Part shown: positions 1-9,164 of the stretch, in pieces
Numbering within the stretch: position 1 is the stretch's first letter
How the letters are laid out: each line of letters opens with the position of its first letter
Origin: Trypanosoma brucei gambiense DAL972
Lineage: Eukaryota; Euglenozoa; Kinetoplastea; Trypanosomatida; Trypanosomatidae
Length of the DNA: 64,000 bases
Assembly: GCF_000210295.1 (NCBI RefSeq)
Contig: NC_026742.1
Coordinates: forward strand, 992,001-1,056,000
Direction: 5' to 3'
Position numbers and translations under genes: made by a program
Notes under the pieces: generated by a model
The model's database searches: none
Told to the model about the DNA's origin: nothing
What the model saw: only the letters and a program-made list of their open reading frames with translations

Positions 1-1901
1 GTGGTGAAATATCGCATCAGGTGGCGCACAAAAGCTATGTTGGCACACGCCCCCATGGGGTACATTGCGCACGCAGGGGCGGCGACAATATCTTCACCCA
101 CCGGCTGTACAAATAGCCTCACCGATGGAAGTTGCTCCAGTTTCTCATAAACAGCAGCTTGCAACCCACAAAAAAGACGATCCAACATGTCTACGTTTTC
201 CTCAGGGTCGGGTGCACTCCCTTGCCAATAAGAAACAAAGCTCCACCACGGACGTTCGTCGACAACCAACCGACTCACTGGGGCATCTGCGACTTCTCCC
301 TCATCACTCAATTCCCTCAGCACGACACTGTGAGGCAGTCGCCCTGTTGGAGGCATGTCCCCCTTTGCAGTAACTTGTGCTTCCGGCACTGCACAAAGTC
401 GACGGCGAAGGAAAAGTACACCAATATCGGATAGCGCTTCGTTTGATGACTCAAGATGTGGTGATTGCCTCCCCTGGTGCTGAGTCTTGCGCTGCTGGCA
501 CTCAGCCAAAGGCCTCCCCCAGCACCACTCCACACCTAGAGTGCTGAGCGCTGACAGAAAAGCAACTTCTCGACGACGTCGCACGTCCTCACGATTCAAC
601 ACGAAAAGAGAGGTGAGTGATGGGTGTGCTGCCAAAACACGGTTCCGCACCGCGGCAAAGTCAACAAAACCGTGGCCGTCGCTGTCAACTGACATGCCAG
701 TAGAACTCACGGGGATTGTTTGAATGAACTGCAGCAGCGGCAAAAGACTCTGTGAAAGACGATAGCGTTCCATTGATGAGGGGGCGATGATTCGCTCCCC
801 CATATGCATTACGGTGTGAGCTTCACCAACAGGAGGAGAAGGAGCAGAGTTGACGGGTACGTGGTGTGACTGGGTCGGTGAAGCCGCTTCGCTTCTCACA
901 GTAGTCGATTCATCCCCCCTTGCGTTACCCATTCCACAACCATCCCTCACACGCACAACAGAACCGTTGCCAGAAAACGCAAACAGCTCACACTCGTATA
1001 CCAGCAAAAGCCGTTTGATGTCATTGGACAACTCGCGGCGTATGAAGCTCGTTGCAGCGTGGCTTAGCGACGCACGATGAATGACTTTTAGTGGCACTGG
1101 ACGCCTCTCACCGCAACCATTCGAAGCTTCCAACGTGCGGACGAGCGCAGCGATTTCAGTAGCCAACTCCCGTACGCCGGGTCTAACACGGATCACAAGT
1201 TTCTCGTCTGCGCCTCTGCTTTCAGGACTGATTTTCCCATCAAGTGATGTTCGGGACGAAGACGGCGATAAGGTGAACACGCGTGTACTCTGAATTCGAC
1301 TCGTAAGGAGCTGCTTGTTGTGTTCCACCCCAACCCCAGCACCCACTAATCGAACAGGAGATCCGGCGCCAGGAACCAATCGCGAGAGCAATGGCTGAAA
1401 ATGTTCTTCCATGTATTCCAATGGCACTGGCGGATAAAAAGGCACGCTTATCGTCACACCGCCCCACGTGTCAGCAGTTGTGGTTGCAATTGCTTCACCC
1501 AAATCCACCCCTTTCCCATTCGCCATTTCACGCTGTTCGTTGAGATGCCGTCGATACATCACTAGCACCGCCGCAACCTCGGTGGTTATTTCCCCAGCAT
1601 CGAGCAAAGGTGTTCCCACGGCGGGAAGTGGCCCTGACAGAACATTTGGTGGTGATGATGTTACGGGTTTTGTGGTCTGTGGTTGTCGCTGTGGTGGCGG
1701 GACCATGTGCTTCACAGATGATGCCACACTTGCTCTTGGCCCCTTGCTAAATAAAATTGCGCTCTCACTGTTCCTCCCACTGAAACTCGACGAAGCCAAC
1801 CGTGCTTCCACCATTGGAGAATCAAAAATAAGCCCTACACACCGATGGACGCACGGGCGGCATCCCGCTAGAGGTTGCCGAAGTTTCAATAAAACCTGCA
1901 T
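1..1901 (-). CDS. Unknown protein, cut by the left edge (3' end missing)
   Basis: An open minus-strand frame begins with an ATG at 1901-1899, has an in-frame stop just upstream at 1913-1911, and reads without a stop to base 3, giving about 633 visible residues. The C-terminus lies outside the window. The first 90 residues are rich in Ser, Pro, Gln and Thr. Around residues 100-190 there is a more ordered stretch (…VMYRRHLNEQ…, …VTISVPFYPPVP…), and the remainder mixes helical and low-complexity parts with a Cys/Trp-containing patch (…GVEWCWGRP…). I recognise no family, signal peptide or membrane segment. The length of open frame and its strand match those of the neighbours, so I regard it as a real gene of unknown function. 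Confidence 0.8.
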   Translation of the reverse strand, partial: MQVLLKLRQPLAGCRPCVHRCVGLIFDSPMVEARLASSSFSGRNSESAILFSKGPRASVASSVKHMVPPPQRQPQTTKPVTSSPPNVLSGPLPAVGTPLLDAGEITTEVAAVLVMYRRHLNEQREMANGKGVDLGEAIATTTADTWGGVTISVPFYPPVPLEYMEEHFQPLLSRLVPGAGSPVRLVGAGVGVEHNKQLLTSRIQSTRVFTLSPSSSRTSLDGKISPESRGADEKLVIRVRPGVRELATEIAALVRTLEASNGCGERRPVPLKVIHRASLSHAATSFIRRELSNDIKRLLLVYECELFAFSGNGSVVRVRDGCGMGNARGDESTTVRSEAASPTQSHHVPVNSAPSPPVGEAHTVMHMGERIIAPSSMERYRLSQSLLPLLQFIQTIPVSSTGMSVDSDGHGFVDFAAVRNRVLAAHPSLTSLFVLNREDVRRRREVAFLSALSTLGVEWCWGRPLAECQQRKTQHQGRQSPHLESSNEALSDIGVLFLRRRLCAVPEAQVTAKGDMPPTGRLPHSVVLRELSDEGEVADAPVSRLVVDERPWWSFVSYWQGSAPDPEENVDMLDRLFCGLQAAVYEKLEQLPSVRLFVQPVGEDIVAAPACAMYPMGACANIAFVRHLMRYFT

Positions 1902-3160
1902 TTCCTCCTTTTATTGGTGTCCTCTGAGCCCACTACCTGGCAACCTGTGAGCGACCAAATGCCAAGGGGTCAGGAAATGTCGGCTTTCCGTAAAGGAGGA
2001 AACGAGACCAACGGGGAAGAAAGGGAGGAAATTGCATCTGTGCTGAAGCCGATGATGAGAAACAAGCGCGCCAGTGCATTCCCCCGTGAGAAGTGTCAGT
2101 TAGGTCGCAATTACTTGAAGTAAAGACTCCTTTTTCCCCCTCATTGGTAAGGGTGATCGAGGGGAGAAGGGGAATCCTCTCAAGGTACAAGCAGACGCAC
2201 GAAACCAAATAAGTGTATAATTATGCCAGACTTCAGCAAATCTTTGCCAGCGGAATTCAATTCAATTATGCACCTCCTTGTGGTCCACCCTTCTGGTGTA
2301 CAAAGAATTCACCTCCTCGAGTTAACCAACCATCTCGCGGTCCGTGAAGTTGCTTTTTCTTGTGGTGGCACATGTGGAAAAAAAATAATTTGTCCATGCG
2401 AGGAGAGAAGGTACCCAAATAAAAAATCAATGTAAACTCAAACGGATCCGTCGGCACCTCACATAACATCCTGGAAACATTCCGCATGATGCGACACGCC
2501 TTAACTTTGAGGTTGAGCGCAGAGATTGCCCAGTTGCGTTTCTTCCCCCCCACCCCCGCCGCCCTGTTGTTAAGTTCACCGGGGCTTTACGACTGATAAC
2601 GGGTCCATGCAAACGATAGCAAACACAATCGGGTGTTGCGTTGCCTTCAGTGGTAAATATGCATACACACACATATATATATCGAATCAATCATGGCCAC
2701 TTATATACTCGCTTCGACACCGGGGACTGCGATACAATGAGCGACGAAACACTTTTTAACCCTTCGCATCCTAGCCGAATGTTGTACAGGCTCATATGAC
2801 GCTGCATCGTGTGGTGAGACAACGGAGCTTTGACTCATCGGACGTTTCCAACGTGGGGTGTTCTGCAGTTCATTTATAGAAAAAGTGGTAGGAGCAAGGA
2901 AAAAAGAATCGAGCTCTGGCCTGCTTCAACGGAGCAATCAAAGAGCATCACAAACCAAACAGGGCGAAAGGAAATGCAAAGCATAGCGGTTTAAACCCCC
3001 ACAGTGACATGGTTTGGGTGGGTGATGATAGAGCAGCAGTTGATTGAACCAGTCGTTGACGGACGGAAAAATGAAGTCGTGGGGAGCAAGCTTGCAGCAG
3101 TGTTTGGTTGGTAACAACTGGGAGGAAGAATAGCACAAAGTACCATCTGTACACTTGAAA
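1902..3160. other. Intergenic region, about 1.26 kb
   Basis: It lies between the left-edge gene and the TRAPPC13-like gene, so it should hold the 3' UTR of the latter and the splice signals of the former. Purine-rich stretches as printed (for example 1981-2040 and 2157-2180) would be pyrimidine-rich in the transcript and are candidate splice/polyadenylation signals. A short TA run sits near 2670-2682. Only short frames without protein-like character are present. Confidence 0.6.
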
Positions 3161-4786
3161 TTAACACACCAAAAGTTCGCAAATCACTGGTGGGTACGGT
3201 TCCCTCAGCCGGTCCGACTTACCAGGCGAAACTTGCGGTAGGGGCGGCCACAAGACACAACCCGGTGCTCGTGTATCACAGAGCTCTAAACCCCCATTCA
3301 GCGACACCCAACCCGTCCGCCACGGCACCAGTGTGAGTGTCAGTGTCGTCATTCCGTTCGGCTCAACAACACCCACGGGAACAGCCAGCGGCCCCGCATA
3401 CACAAACGCTGGCGCCAGCAGCTCTGGCCGGACCCGCAATGCTAAATCAACGGTTTGTTGCGTGTGGTGGTTGACGATGGCACACTCAAACTTGACGGGG
3501 GTTCCCACTTGCGGTGACGTGGGCTCCATGTTGGTTACATGCAATTCCAACATCGGATGCCTGGGAAGCTCAAGCTGCACGACACCACTACCATCTCTTC
3601 CACTGTCTCCATTTGGCCGCCTCCAGTCCCAAACCACGTAACCAACGTCGACAATCCGCGGTGCCACGGCACCTACTTGTTCGGCAAGAGGCATCTGTCC
3701 CAACATAAGGGAGCGCACCGCCTCTGGCCTCATGGTAAACTCAAAGAAATATCTACGTTTGTCCTTCGGACTCAGAAAAACGTCGTCTACTACCTCAATT
3801 CCACCGCTCAGGTGGCGCACATTGGCACCACTTATATCACATTCTTCCGCTTCCCCAGCGGAATTTGATTCGCTGTGCGGTCCCGTGGTCACTTGATTCG
3901 CCACTGCACTTTTAGAAGACGACAGTACTTGAAAAGTCTCCCCAACACGTAGCTCCACATTTTCCACAACAATCGGAACCGTTGCGACATTTTGCAGACA
4001 TACTGTTAATGCATACCTCCTAGATGGAAAAAAGGAATCCGATGACCCAACTGAGGCGCTCGGGCCCTTTTCTTGCAATTGCTTATAATTGTCACCACCT
4101 CTGCCAAACGACGCGGGGAGAAGACGAAGTGACCGACGAACTTCAACTATCGCATGTTCAACCTCAATCGTCGATGCCCATGTCAGTCGTTTTTGCTCCT
4201 TGACAACATCAACACATGTGGCCACCACGCTGAGGGTATACTGACCAGGGGATGAGAGGAGATGCTCTACAGTAAAGGAGACGTTTCCCCTGGCTTCAAT
4301 TGCGGGGCACTCATGGTTTACGAGAGTCACGTGCCGCACAGATGGTGTGACGATATTAATTCGTATTACTGCTGTTGTTAGCGGATAGGCTGCAGCGTTG
4401 TGGAAACTTAAGATCGCACGAAACGGTTGACCAACGAAGTGCTTACCGACTACGGACGGCAGCGAAAGAACGGAACTAACGCCTTGCATTGCCAGTCGTG
4501 CCGCCTCGCTTCGTCGCTGGGAAACCAATGGATCGCCACTCTGTTTGACCGTCACCAGGGGATGGTGGAGCGGATTAGCGAGAACATCAAAAAGAATATC
4601 GCCTTCTTCCACTAGTTCTGGTAGGGACGACTGGGCCAATTCAGGTTTACGAAGTACTGCTGCCCTGACAGTGAGGGGGTTTGCCAAGATGGCGGGCATG
4701 TAATCAGTCGCTGAGAATACAGAAACTCCCCCATCCTTTTCTCCCTTAGCCCCGTTGAAAGAGGGTGATACACCGTCTTTTGACAT
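3161..4786 (-). CDS. TRAPPC13: TRAPPC13-like trafficking protein (TRAPP complex subunit)
   Basis: A 541-residue protein with the layout of the TRAPPC13/DUF974 family, a subunit of the TRAPP tethering complexes that act on Rab GTPases in ER-Golgi and later traffic. Visible features are an N-terminal hydrophobic 'NPLTVRAAVLRKP' segment (about residues 36-48) and a first beta-sandwich at about 110-225 with 'VGQPFRAILSFHNAAAYPL' and 'SSPGQYTLSVVATC', corresponding to the family pattern of 'GETF…ISVHN' and a late 'GTH.L.C.V'. A second beta-rich region starts near 'YALTVCLQNVATVPIVVENVEL'. The last 150 residues are again beta-sandwich-like. Length is slightly above the usual ~420 residues because of an insert near residues 290-335. 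No membrane segment is seen. Assignment is by motif pattern only. Confidence 0.72.
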   Translation of the reverse strand: MSKDGVSPSFNGAKGEKDGGVSVFSATDYMPAILANPLTVRAAVLRKPELAQSSLPELVEEGDILFDVLANPLHHPLVTVKQSGDPLVSQRRSEAARLAMQGVSSVLSLPSVVGKHFVGQPFRAILSFHNAAAYPLTTAVIRINIVTPSVRHVTLVNHECPAIEARGNVSFTVEHLLSSPGQYTLSVVATCVDVVKEQKRLTWASTIEVEHAIVEVRRSLRLLPASFGRGGDNYKQLQEKGPSASVGSSDSFFPSRRYALTVCLQNVATVPIVVENVELRVGETFQVLSSSKSAVANQVTTGPHSESNSAGEAEECDISGANVRHLSGGIEVVDDVFLSPKDKRRYFFEFTMRPEAVRSLMLGQMPLAEQVGAVAPRIVDVGYVVWDWRRPNGDSGRDGSGVVQLELPRHPMLELHVTNMEPTSPQVGTPVKFECAIVNHHTQQTVDLALRVRPELLAPAFVYAGPLAVPVGVVEPNGMTTLTLTLVPWRTGWVSLNGGLELCDTRAPGCVLWPPLPQVSPGKSDRLREPYPPVICELLVC

Positions 4787-5237
4787 TGAGATAGCTAATT
4801 TTTTTTGTTTTAAAGCACGTTACCACACAATGAGAAAATGCACGTCGAGTGGCCGCGTTGAGACAGAAGAAATGCAAGTGTAAGTGTAAGCACATAACAC
4901 ACCAATCATGAATCGCACCAAGAAAAAGACGGTGACAGGGGGAGGCTAAAAATAGACACAATCCCAATTAGAAGCAGGTGGTATGCTATGACAAATGCGT
5001 GCAGGAGACAGCAATGTTATGCCAATAAACTCAGCAAATGAAGAGATGCAAATAAAGGATGTGGCAGTGTATGGAAAGAGGGCGCAAGCGAGTAGGAACG
5101 TATCCCTGCCTCCTTGCACTTGATGATTCGGACGGCACACACAGGAAATTCAATCGTCCATTCGAGGGATTCTGTGTGCCATCAACTAACTCCACAGCGT
5201 ATTTCTTCGTTTAGAGAAAGATGAGCAGCCAAACTTT
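4787..5237. other. Intergenic region, about 450 bp
   Basis: This is the 3' UTR of WASH1 and the splice region of the TRAPPC13-like gene. A purine-rich run at about 4917-4950 (CT-rich in the transcript) is a candidate trans-splicing tract. No gene is seen. Confidence 0.55.
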
Positions 5238-6968
5238 TTACCAATCGTCATCATCGTCGGTTTTACGTTTCGGCGGAAGTTTTCCGGGAGCCGGTGGTGG
5301 CGGTGGCGGAGGAGGAGGAGGAGGCGCAACCTTTGGTGGCGGTCCCTTCGGCGGTGGCGCTTTCGGAGGGGGTGGTGGCGGTGGCGGCGGTGGAACTCCA
5401 CCCTTTTGTGGGGGTGCCGGTGCGTTTCTGTTTATTGTCATACCCTTCGATGGTCCAGAGGCGGGAGGGCGCCTGCCATGATCGTCGTCTTCATCCTCAC
5501 CGTCAGAGTGCATTCCCAATATCCCTTTGCGACGATTCGCAAGCAGAGAAGAAAGCGCATCAAGGTTGCTCTTCGTTGCTGGTTTAGGGGCCGGTTTAAC
5601 ATCCGATTTGGCGGCCGGCTTCGCGGGTGCCTTTGCTTTACCGGGTGGTGGTGGTGGAGGAGGCGGGGGTGGAGCCGGTGGTGCATTACCAATTGGTAGT
5701 CCTTTCGTCGCAGCTGCTCCGGGTAATGAAGGCATGGGTGGTGGTGCTTTTATTGGTGGAGGGGGTGGCGCCTTCATTTTTCCCGCAAACATTGGTGGCG
5801 GCGGCGGGGGTGGTGGTGGCGCTTTACCGGGTGGTCGCAATCCACCTGGCGGTGGGGGTGGTGGTGGAAGCCCACTTGGCACGATAGCACGTGAGGACGG
5901 GCCACCTGCTGCATCAGGACCTGCGGTAATCGCCAATGCCTCCTGACCTTTCTTTTTATTTCGAGTCGACCCACTGCCACTTCCAACTGAATCACCCCTT
6001 TCCCCAAGCCGTCGCTGCCCGCTTGGCGCGATGTTGTCCTGGTCCTCCAAACTGTAGGCATTCCACGCAACCTCCGCAATGCCTTCAAGGGGCAAGTTTT
6101 CTGGGAGATCGTCCATCAGATTCGCCACCTCCTCCATCAGCGGGACGAAGGCATATTCATCAGTCGACGCTTGGGTCACGTAATCGCGGTGCACATCTGA
6201 TGTACCAAGTCGCTGCTTGGTGGCTACGACACGCTCTTGCCGCTGTTGCGTCAGCACATCCATCTCATGGTACTCTTTGTAGAGGTTCTCCCTAGTATTA
6301 AATAATAATAGTGAGCTGACGCTCACGAGATGTGCCGGTAGTCTCCCAAGACCGCGATCCACACCACTATGATAGCGCCACGTCGCACCAAGCGGCATTA
6401 AGCTCTTAACCGTTGCCTCCTGCAATGGATGCTGCGGTTTCATTAACCGCTGCTCTGCTCCAGGGCAATCAAGGCGGCGGACGGGCTTCGGATATGCATC
6501 CTCCCCTTCCTGGCCTCCAAGCTGCCATGGGTCGGAGCCGTTGCCGCTATCGCCCCCGCTACTGCCCACCACTGGTGATGCACCCGAATCATCTGCTTGA
6601 ATGATTGCTGGCATGACATACGCCCTTTCTGGCACACAGCCTCGATCCTCACACGGTGCGCGCCCTATTGGAAGCGTGTAGTGTTTTTGTTTTGGAAATC
6701 GAACCCTACTCTTCACCACCATCGCCTCCCTCCGTCCTTGAAGCTGCTCGACTTGATCAGCACAAACCGCGATGCGTCCCTGAAGTTGCTCCAGTGTTTC
6801 GCGTGACCGCTCAACAGCCTGTTCAATGTTACCAAAGACACGTTCGCTTGTTTGATCAAGCCGCCCAAGAGCCCTGATGACGGACAGCATCGACGCATAC
6901 CCACCATTTGTCAAGGGAACCGGCAGAGTATACCCATGTATGGGTGTCATAGTGGTCTCCTTGTACAT
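5238..6968 (-). CDS. WASH1: WASH1, Arp2/3-activating subunit of the WASH complex
   Basis: A 576-residue WASH-family nucleation-promoting factor, expected to drive Arp2/3 actin branching on endosomes. The N-terminal WAHD1 region (about residues 8-100) has a 'YTLPVPLTNGG' start, a long helix and 'SRVRFP', matching the family's 'K.F.S.AKYP'. Near residues 215-232 is a hallmark 'SVSSLLLFNTRENLYKEY', almost identical to animal WASH. Poly-proline tracts follow (about 360-440 and 515-565). A connector motif ('LSSLLANRRKGILGM', about 470-487) matches animal 'NKLVMRRKGISGK', and the acidic end ('DDDDDW') carries the terminal Trp that contacts Arp2/3. A second in-frame ATG at 6950 (MTPIHGY) is closer to the usual family start. 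The proline stretch between connector and acid tail is much longer than in animals. Confidence 0.93.
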   Translation of the reverse strand: MYKETTMTPIHGYTLPVPLTNGGYASMLSVIRALGRLDQTSERVFGNIEQAVERSRETLEQLQGRIAVCADQVEQLQGRREAMVVKSRVRFPKQKHYTLPIGRAPCEDRGCVPERAYVMPAIIQADDSGASPVVGSSGGDSGNGSDPWQLGGQEGEDAYPKPVRRLDCPGAEQRLMKPQHPLQEATVKSLMPLGATWRYHSGVDRGLGRLPAHLVSVSSLLLFNTRENLYKEYHEMDVLTQQRQERVVATKQRLGTSDVHRDYVTQASTDEYAFVPLMEEVANLMDDLPENLPLEGIAEVAWNAYSLEDQDNIAPSGQRRLGERGDSVGSGSGSTRNKKKGQEALAITAGPDAAGGPSSRAIVPSGLPPPPPPPGGLRPPGKAPPPPPPPPPMFAGKMKAPPPPPIKAPPPMPSLPGAAATKGLPIGNAPPAPPPPPPPPPPGKAKAPAKPAAKSDVKPAPKPATKSNLDALSSLLANRRKGILGMHSDGEDEDDDHGRRPPASGPSKGMTINRNAPAPPQKGGVPPPPPPPPPPKAPPPKGPPPKVAPPPPPPPPPPPAPGKLPPKRKTDDDDDW

Positions 6969-7324
6969 GGAATGTCAAAATATGACACTACAGTTCGCAA
7001 GCAATGAGGATAGTACGACCACCTTCCGCCTGGAATTTCTTCGCAAGGTTGGCCCCTTTGGTTCCCCTTTCCACCAGTGGCAAGCACACATAATATCATC
7101 AAAAGATGGTCGGTATGTTAAATTGAAGGGGGGGCAAAGAGAGAGAGAGAGCGAGAAAAAAGGAGAAAAAGTGAAATATAAATGCTAGCAAACACCCTGC
7201 GTTCCAGCATGAGAGTCCAACAACGTTGCACCACAAGACGACAAACGCAAAAATCATTAAAAGGAACATTAAGCAGCAGAAAAGTAGAAATGAACGCTCA
7301 ATCGAGCAAAAGAGCCGTGGTCGT
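6969..7324. other. Intergenic region with a pyrimidine tract for WASH1
   Basis: The purine run at about 7128-7170 (GGGG…GAGAGAGAGA…AAAAAGG as printed) is CT-rich in the transcript and is the likely polypyrimidine tract for WASH1 trans-splicing. The remainder would be the L10 3' UTR. Confidence 0.6.
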
Positions 7325-7966
7325 TTAGGCCATGATGTTGTATGGGGTGATCTTACCCTTTGGTGTGATCAGCTTCACGTGGAGGCCGCGTTGTTGCAAC
7401 TTCCCTGCGTCACGTAACTCCTCGTACTCATTTCGGAGGATGTTTGTAAAGCCCCAATATTTCGATATCACAATGATTTGCCTACCAGGGAACTTCATCT
7501 TAGCACGGCGAAGAGACTCCAGTGCCTGTGGGACGTATGTGTCCTTTGTCCTCATAGACAAGAGGATCTGACCAATCCGCACGCGGGCGCAGGTCCCATT
7601 CGGTTTGCCGTACGACTGCCGCATGCCCGTCTGCAGACGATCGGCGCCAGCACACGAAAGCATTTTGTTGATGCGAAGTACGTGGAACGGATGGGCGCGG
7701 ATACGCATGTGGAAACATTCCTTGTTGGCACGCTTCACCATATACTTGTTAGCCTGAATACGGGCAGCTTCCAATGCCTCAGATGAGATTTGCTCTAGTT
7801 CACGGGACACAACATGGACACACACGGGGAACTCATCCACTGGCGCACGGCGCTTACCAATGTCGAAGGTGCGAATCCTCGGGTCCGGTACACCACGACA
7901 GAAGCGTGACTTAGGATACGGTTTGTTCTTGCAGAAGCGGTAGCAACGTGCGGGACGGCGAGCCAT
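7325..7966 (-). CDS. RPL10: 60S ribosomal protein L10 (uL16), copy 1
   Basis: A 213-residue protein starting '[11 protein letters not shown]', the typical L10/uL16 (QM) beginning, with '[13 protein letters not shown]' and 'DEFPVC' near residues 18-50 and '[25 protein letters not shown]' around residues 96-120. It belongs to the large ribosomal subunit, where it joins late in the cytoplasm and shapes the P-site/peptidyl-transferase region. Length is normal for eukaryotes. The protein is identical to the copy at 44889-45530; I noticed one synonymous difference in the CDS (base 7448 against 45012). A short 5' UTR of about 26 nt is predicted from the AG at 7994-7993. Confidence 0.97.
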   Translation of the reverse strand: MARRPARCYRFCKNKPYPKSRFCRGVPDPRIRTFDIGKRRAPVDEFPVCVHVVSRELEQISSEALEAARIQANKYMVKRANKECFHMRIRAHPFHVLRINKMLSCAGADRLQTGMRQSYGKPNGTCARVRIGQILLSMRTKDTYVPQALESLRRAKMKFPGRQIIVISKYWGFTNILRNEYEELRDAGKLQQRGLHVKLITPKGKITPYNIMA

Positions 7967-7991
7967 GACGAATCTTTTGGCCGATCAAACC

Positions 7992-8058
7992 ACTGCAGAA
8001 ACAAGAAGTATAAGAAAGTACAGACAAAGAGAAAGAGAGGAAAGATGTGAGGAAAAAG
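7992..8058 (-). promoter_or_regulatory. Spliced-leader acceptor and pyrimidine tract of L10 copy 1
   Basis: In the transcript a CT-rich tract (8058 down to about 8021) is followed by CTGCAG, with the AG at 7994-7993, 26 nt before the start codon. The same arrangement occurs at copy 2. This is inferred from the known trypanosome rule of tract followed by the first suitable AG. Confidence 0.65.
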
Positions 8059-8217
8059 TTATGTTAACATCACAATGGATGGAGGATTCACTGTGCACGA
8101 CTGAGACGGTGGGTCAACATTACGTGACTCACGTTTAACTTTCAGGCCATTATTTTTAAAAAGGAAATTAAGAAAAAACTTTTCACCTCGGTAATCGCTC
8201 ACGAAAAGCACTCTCGA

Positions 8218-8784
8218 TCAGTTGGGATCCATCGTCAGTTCCATGATAGCATTGACGATATCTCCCTTGTTGTTCCGAAGGGCGCGGATTGCTCCAATGC
8301 GGTCCGTTTTGCCTTGTGCCATAACCACAGCAATCTCCTTATCGTCGAATTCGCCTTCCACAATCTCGACATCGTCGGGAGTCTGTTTGCTCTCAGATGG
8401 GGCAGCTGCTGCAGGAGTTTCACCAGCAAGCTCAGAGGTTTCCTCTCCTGCAGTTCCCACCTCCTCCACAAGGGCGCCAGACACCGCGCGAGCTGCGGCT
8501 TCCTGCGTTTGCATCGTTGTGTCGCCAAGCTGAGCTTCACCAAAGATTAGGAATGTGTTGGTTCCTGGAAAGCGGTACACCTCGGGTTGGTTCACCACAA
8601 AAGAGAGCGCCGCACGTTTGCGAATGTGTACCTTAGAGATGTTTGGCTCAGGTTTCAAACCCATCTTGGCCATAGCCTTTGCGTAGCGCTTGGATGGCTT
8701 GGAAGCCTGTTGAGTGTCAGCGGCTTCGAGGGTTGGGACCTCGTCGTCTTCCACTGGAGGGTTTTGAACATCGTTAGCGCTCAT
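8218..8784 (-). CDS. NACA: Nascent polypeptide-associated complex alpha subunit, copy 1 (downstream)
   Basis: A 188-residue NAC alpha protein. NAC binds nascent chains at the ribosome exit and regulates SRP access. The NAC domain (about residues 35-100) is clear: 'SKRYAKAMAKMGLKPEPNIS', 'VHIRKRAALSFVVNQPEVYR' and 'TNTFLIFGEAQ'. An acidic, Ala-rich linker follows, then a C-terminal UBA domain (about 145-188; 'EIAVVMAQGKTDRIGAIRALRNNKGDIVNAI', read in two parts). It is a tandem partner of the gene at 9186-9752 and differs only by Glu where that copy has Gln, at about residue 118. A short 5' UTR of about 17 nt is predicted. Confidence 0.96.
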   Translation of the reverse strand: MSANDVQNPPVEDDEVPTLEAADTQQASKPSKRYAKAMAKMGLKPEPNISKVHIRKRAALSFVVNQPEVYRFPGTNTFLIFGEAQLGDTTMQTQEAAARAVSGALVEEVGTAGEETSELAGETPAAAAPSESKQTPDDVEIVEGEFDDKEIAVVMAQGKTDRIGAIRALRNNKGDIVNAIMELTMDPN

Positions 8785-8800
8785 CGTGATGGTCCGGGTT

Positions 8801-8870
8801 ACTGTTCAGATTGGATTTAGCGAAAGAAATGCAAGAAGGGAAAAGAAAAGTTGAAATGCGCATAAAACAG
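8801..8870 (-). promoter_or_regulatory. Likely spliced-leader acceptor of NAC alpha copy 1
   Basis: The transcript has a CT-rich tract (about 8850 to 8820) followed by an AG at 8803-8802, 17 nt before the ATG. The equivalent AG is kept in copy 2 at 9771-9770 despite a base change beside it. Confidence 0.5.
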
Positions 8871-8900
8871 GGAAGGAGAAATCTAAAAACAGACACGCAG

Positions 8901-9164
8901 AGAAAAACGAAGGAATGAGGCGAATGTAGTAGCACAAACATTTTTATCATTTTTGTATCGCTTACTCTTTTCTGATATCACTGTATATTGTTCTTGCACA
9001 TTCTTTCCTTCGTAACTTACAAGCAGGTGGCCAAGGAAACACTCCTAGGCAGAACCCCACAAATCACTTCTGAGAGTCCACTTCAAATCTCATATTTTTT
9101 TCTTACAGTTTTCACTTCCCTCCATCCCCCTTATGTCCTTATTGGGGGTTTCACTTACACTGTT
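8901..9164. other. Unique spacer between the two NAC alpha genes
   Basis: These roughly 260 bases are not shared between the duplicated units. They should carry the 3' UTR and poly(A) site of the upstream copy. That copy's message therefore ends in sequence unrelated to the message of the downstream copy. Confidence 0.6.

Larger units (their letters stand above)
7323..8085 (-). repeat. Dispersed duplication, unit A1 (L10 cassette)
   Basis: This block is nearly identical to 44887-45648. Identity starts two bases past the stop codon, covers the whole CDS, the short 5' UTR, AG acceptor and pyrimidine tract, and ends about 119 bases upstream of the ATG. The pyrimidine tract itself differs slightly (AAAGAGAAAGAGAGG against AAAGGAAAAAAAGG as printed). 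The 3' flanks are unrelated. Confidence 0.95.
8197..8900 (-). repeat. Tandem duplication, unit B1 (NAC alpha cassette)
   Basis: This block matches 9165-9863. The match starts 21 bases past the stop codon and ends about 116 bases upstream of the ATG. I counted one substitution in the 567-bp CDS (C at 8433, G at 9401). In the upstream flank I counted four substitutions and one 5-base indel. Confidence 0.95.

Noticed and set aside
5221..5946. Glycine-rich plus-strand frames opposite WASH1
   Set aside because: They are the antisense reading of proline codons and run against the array.
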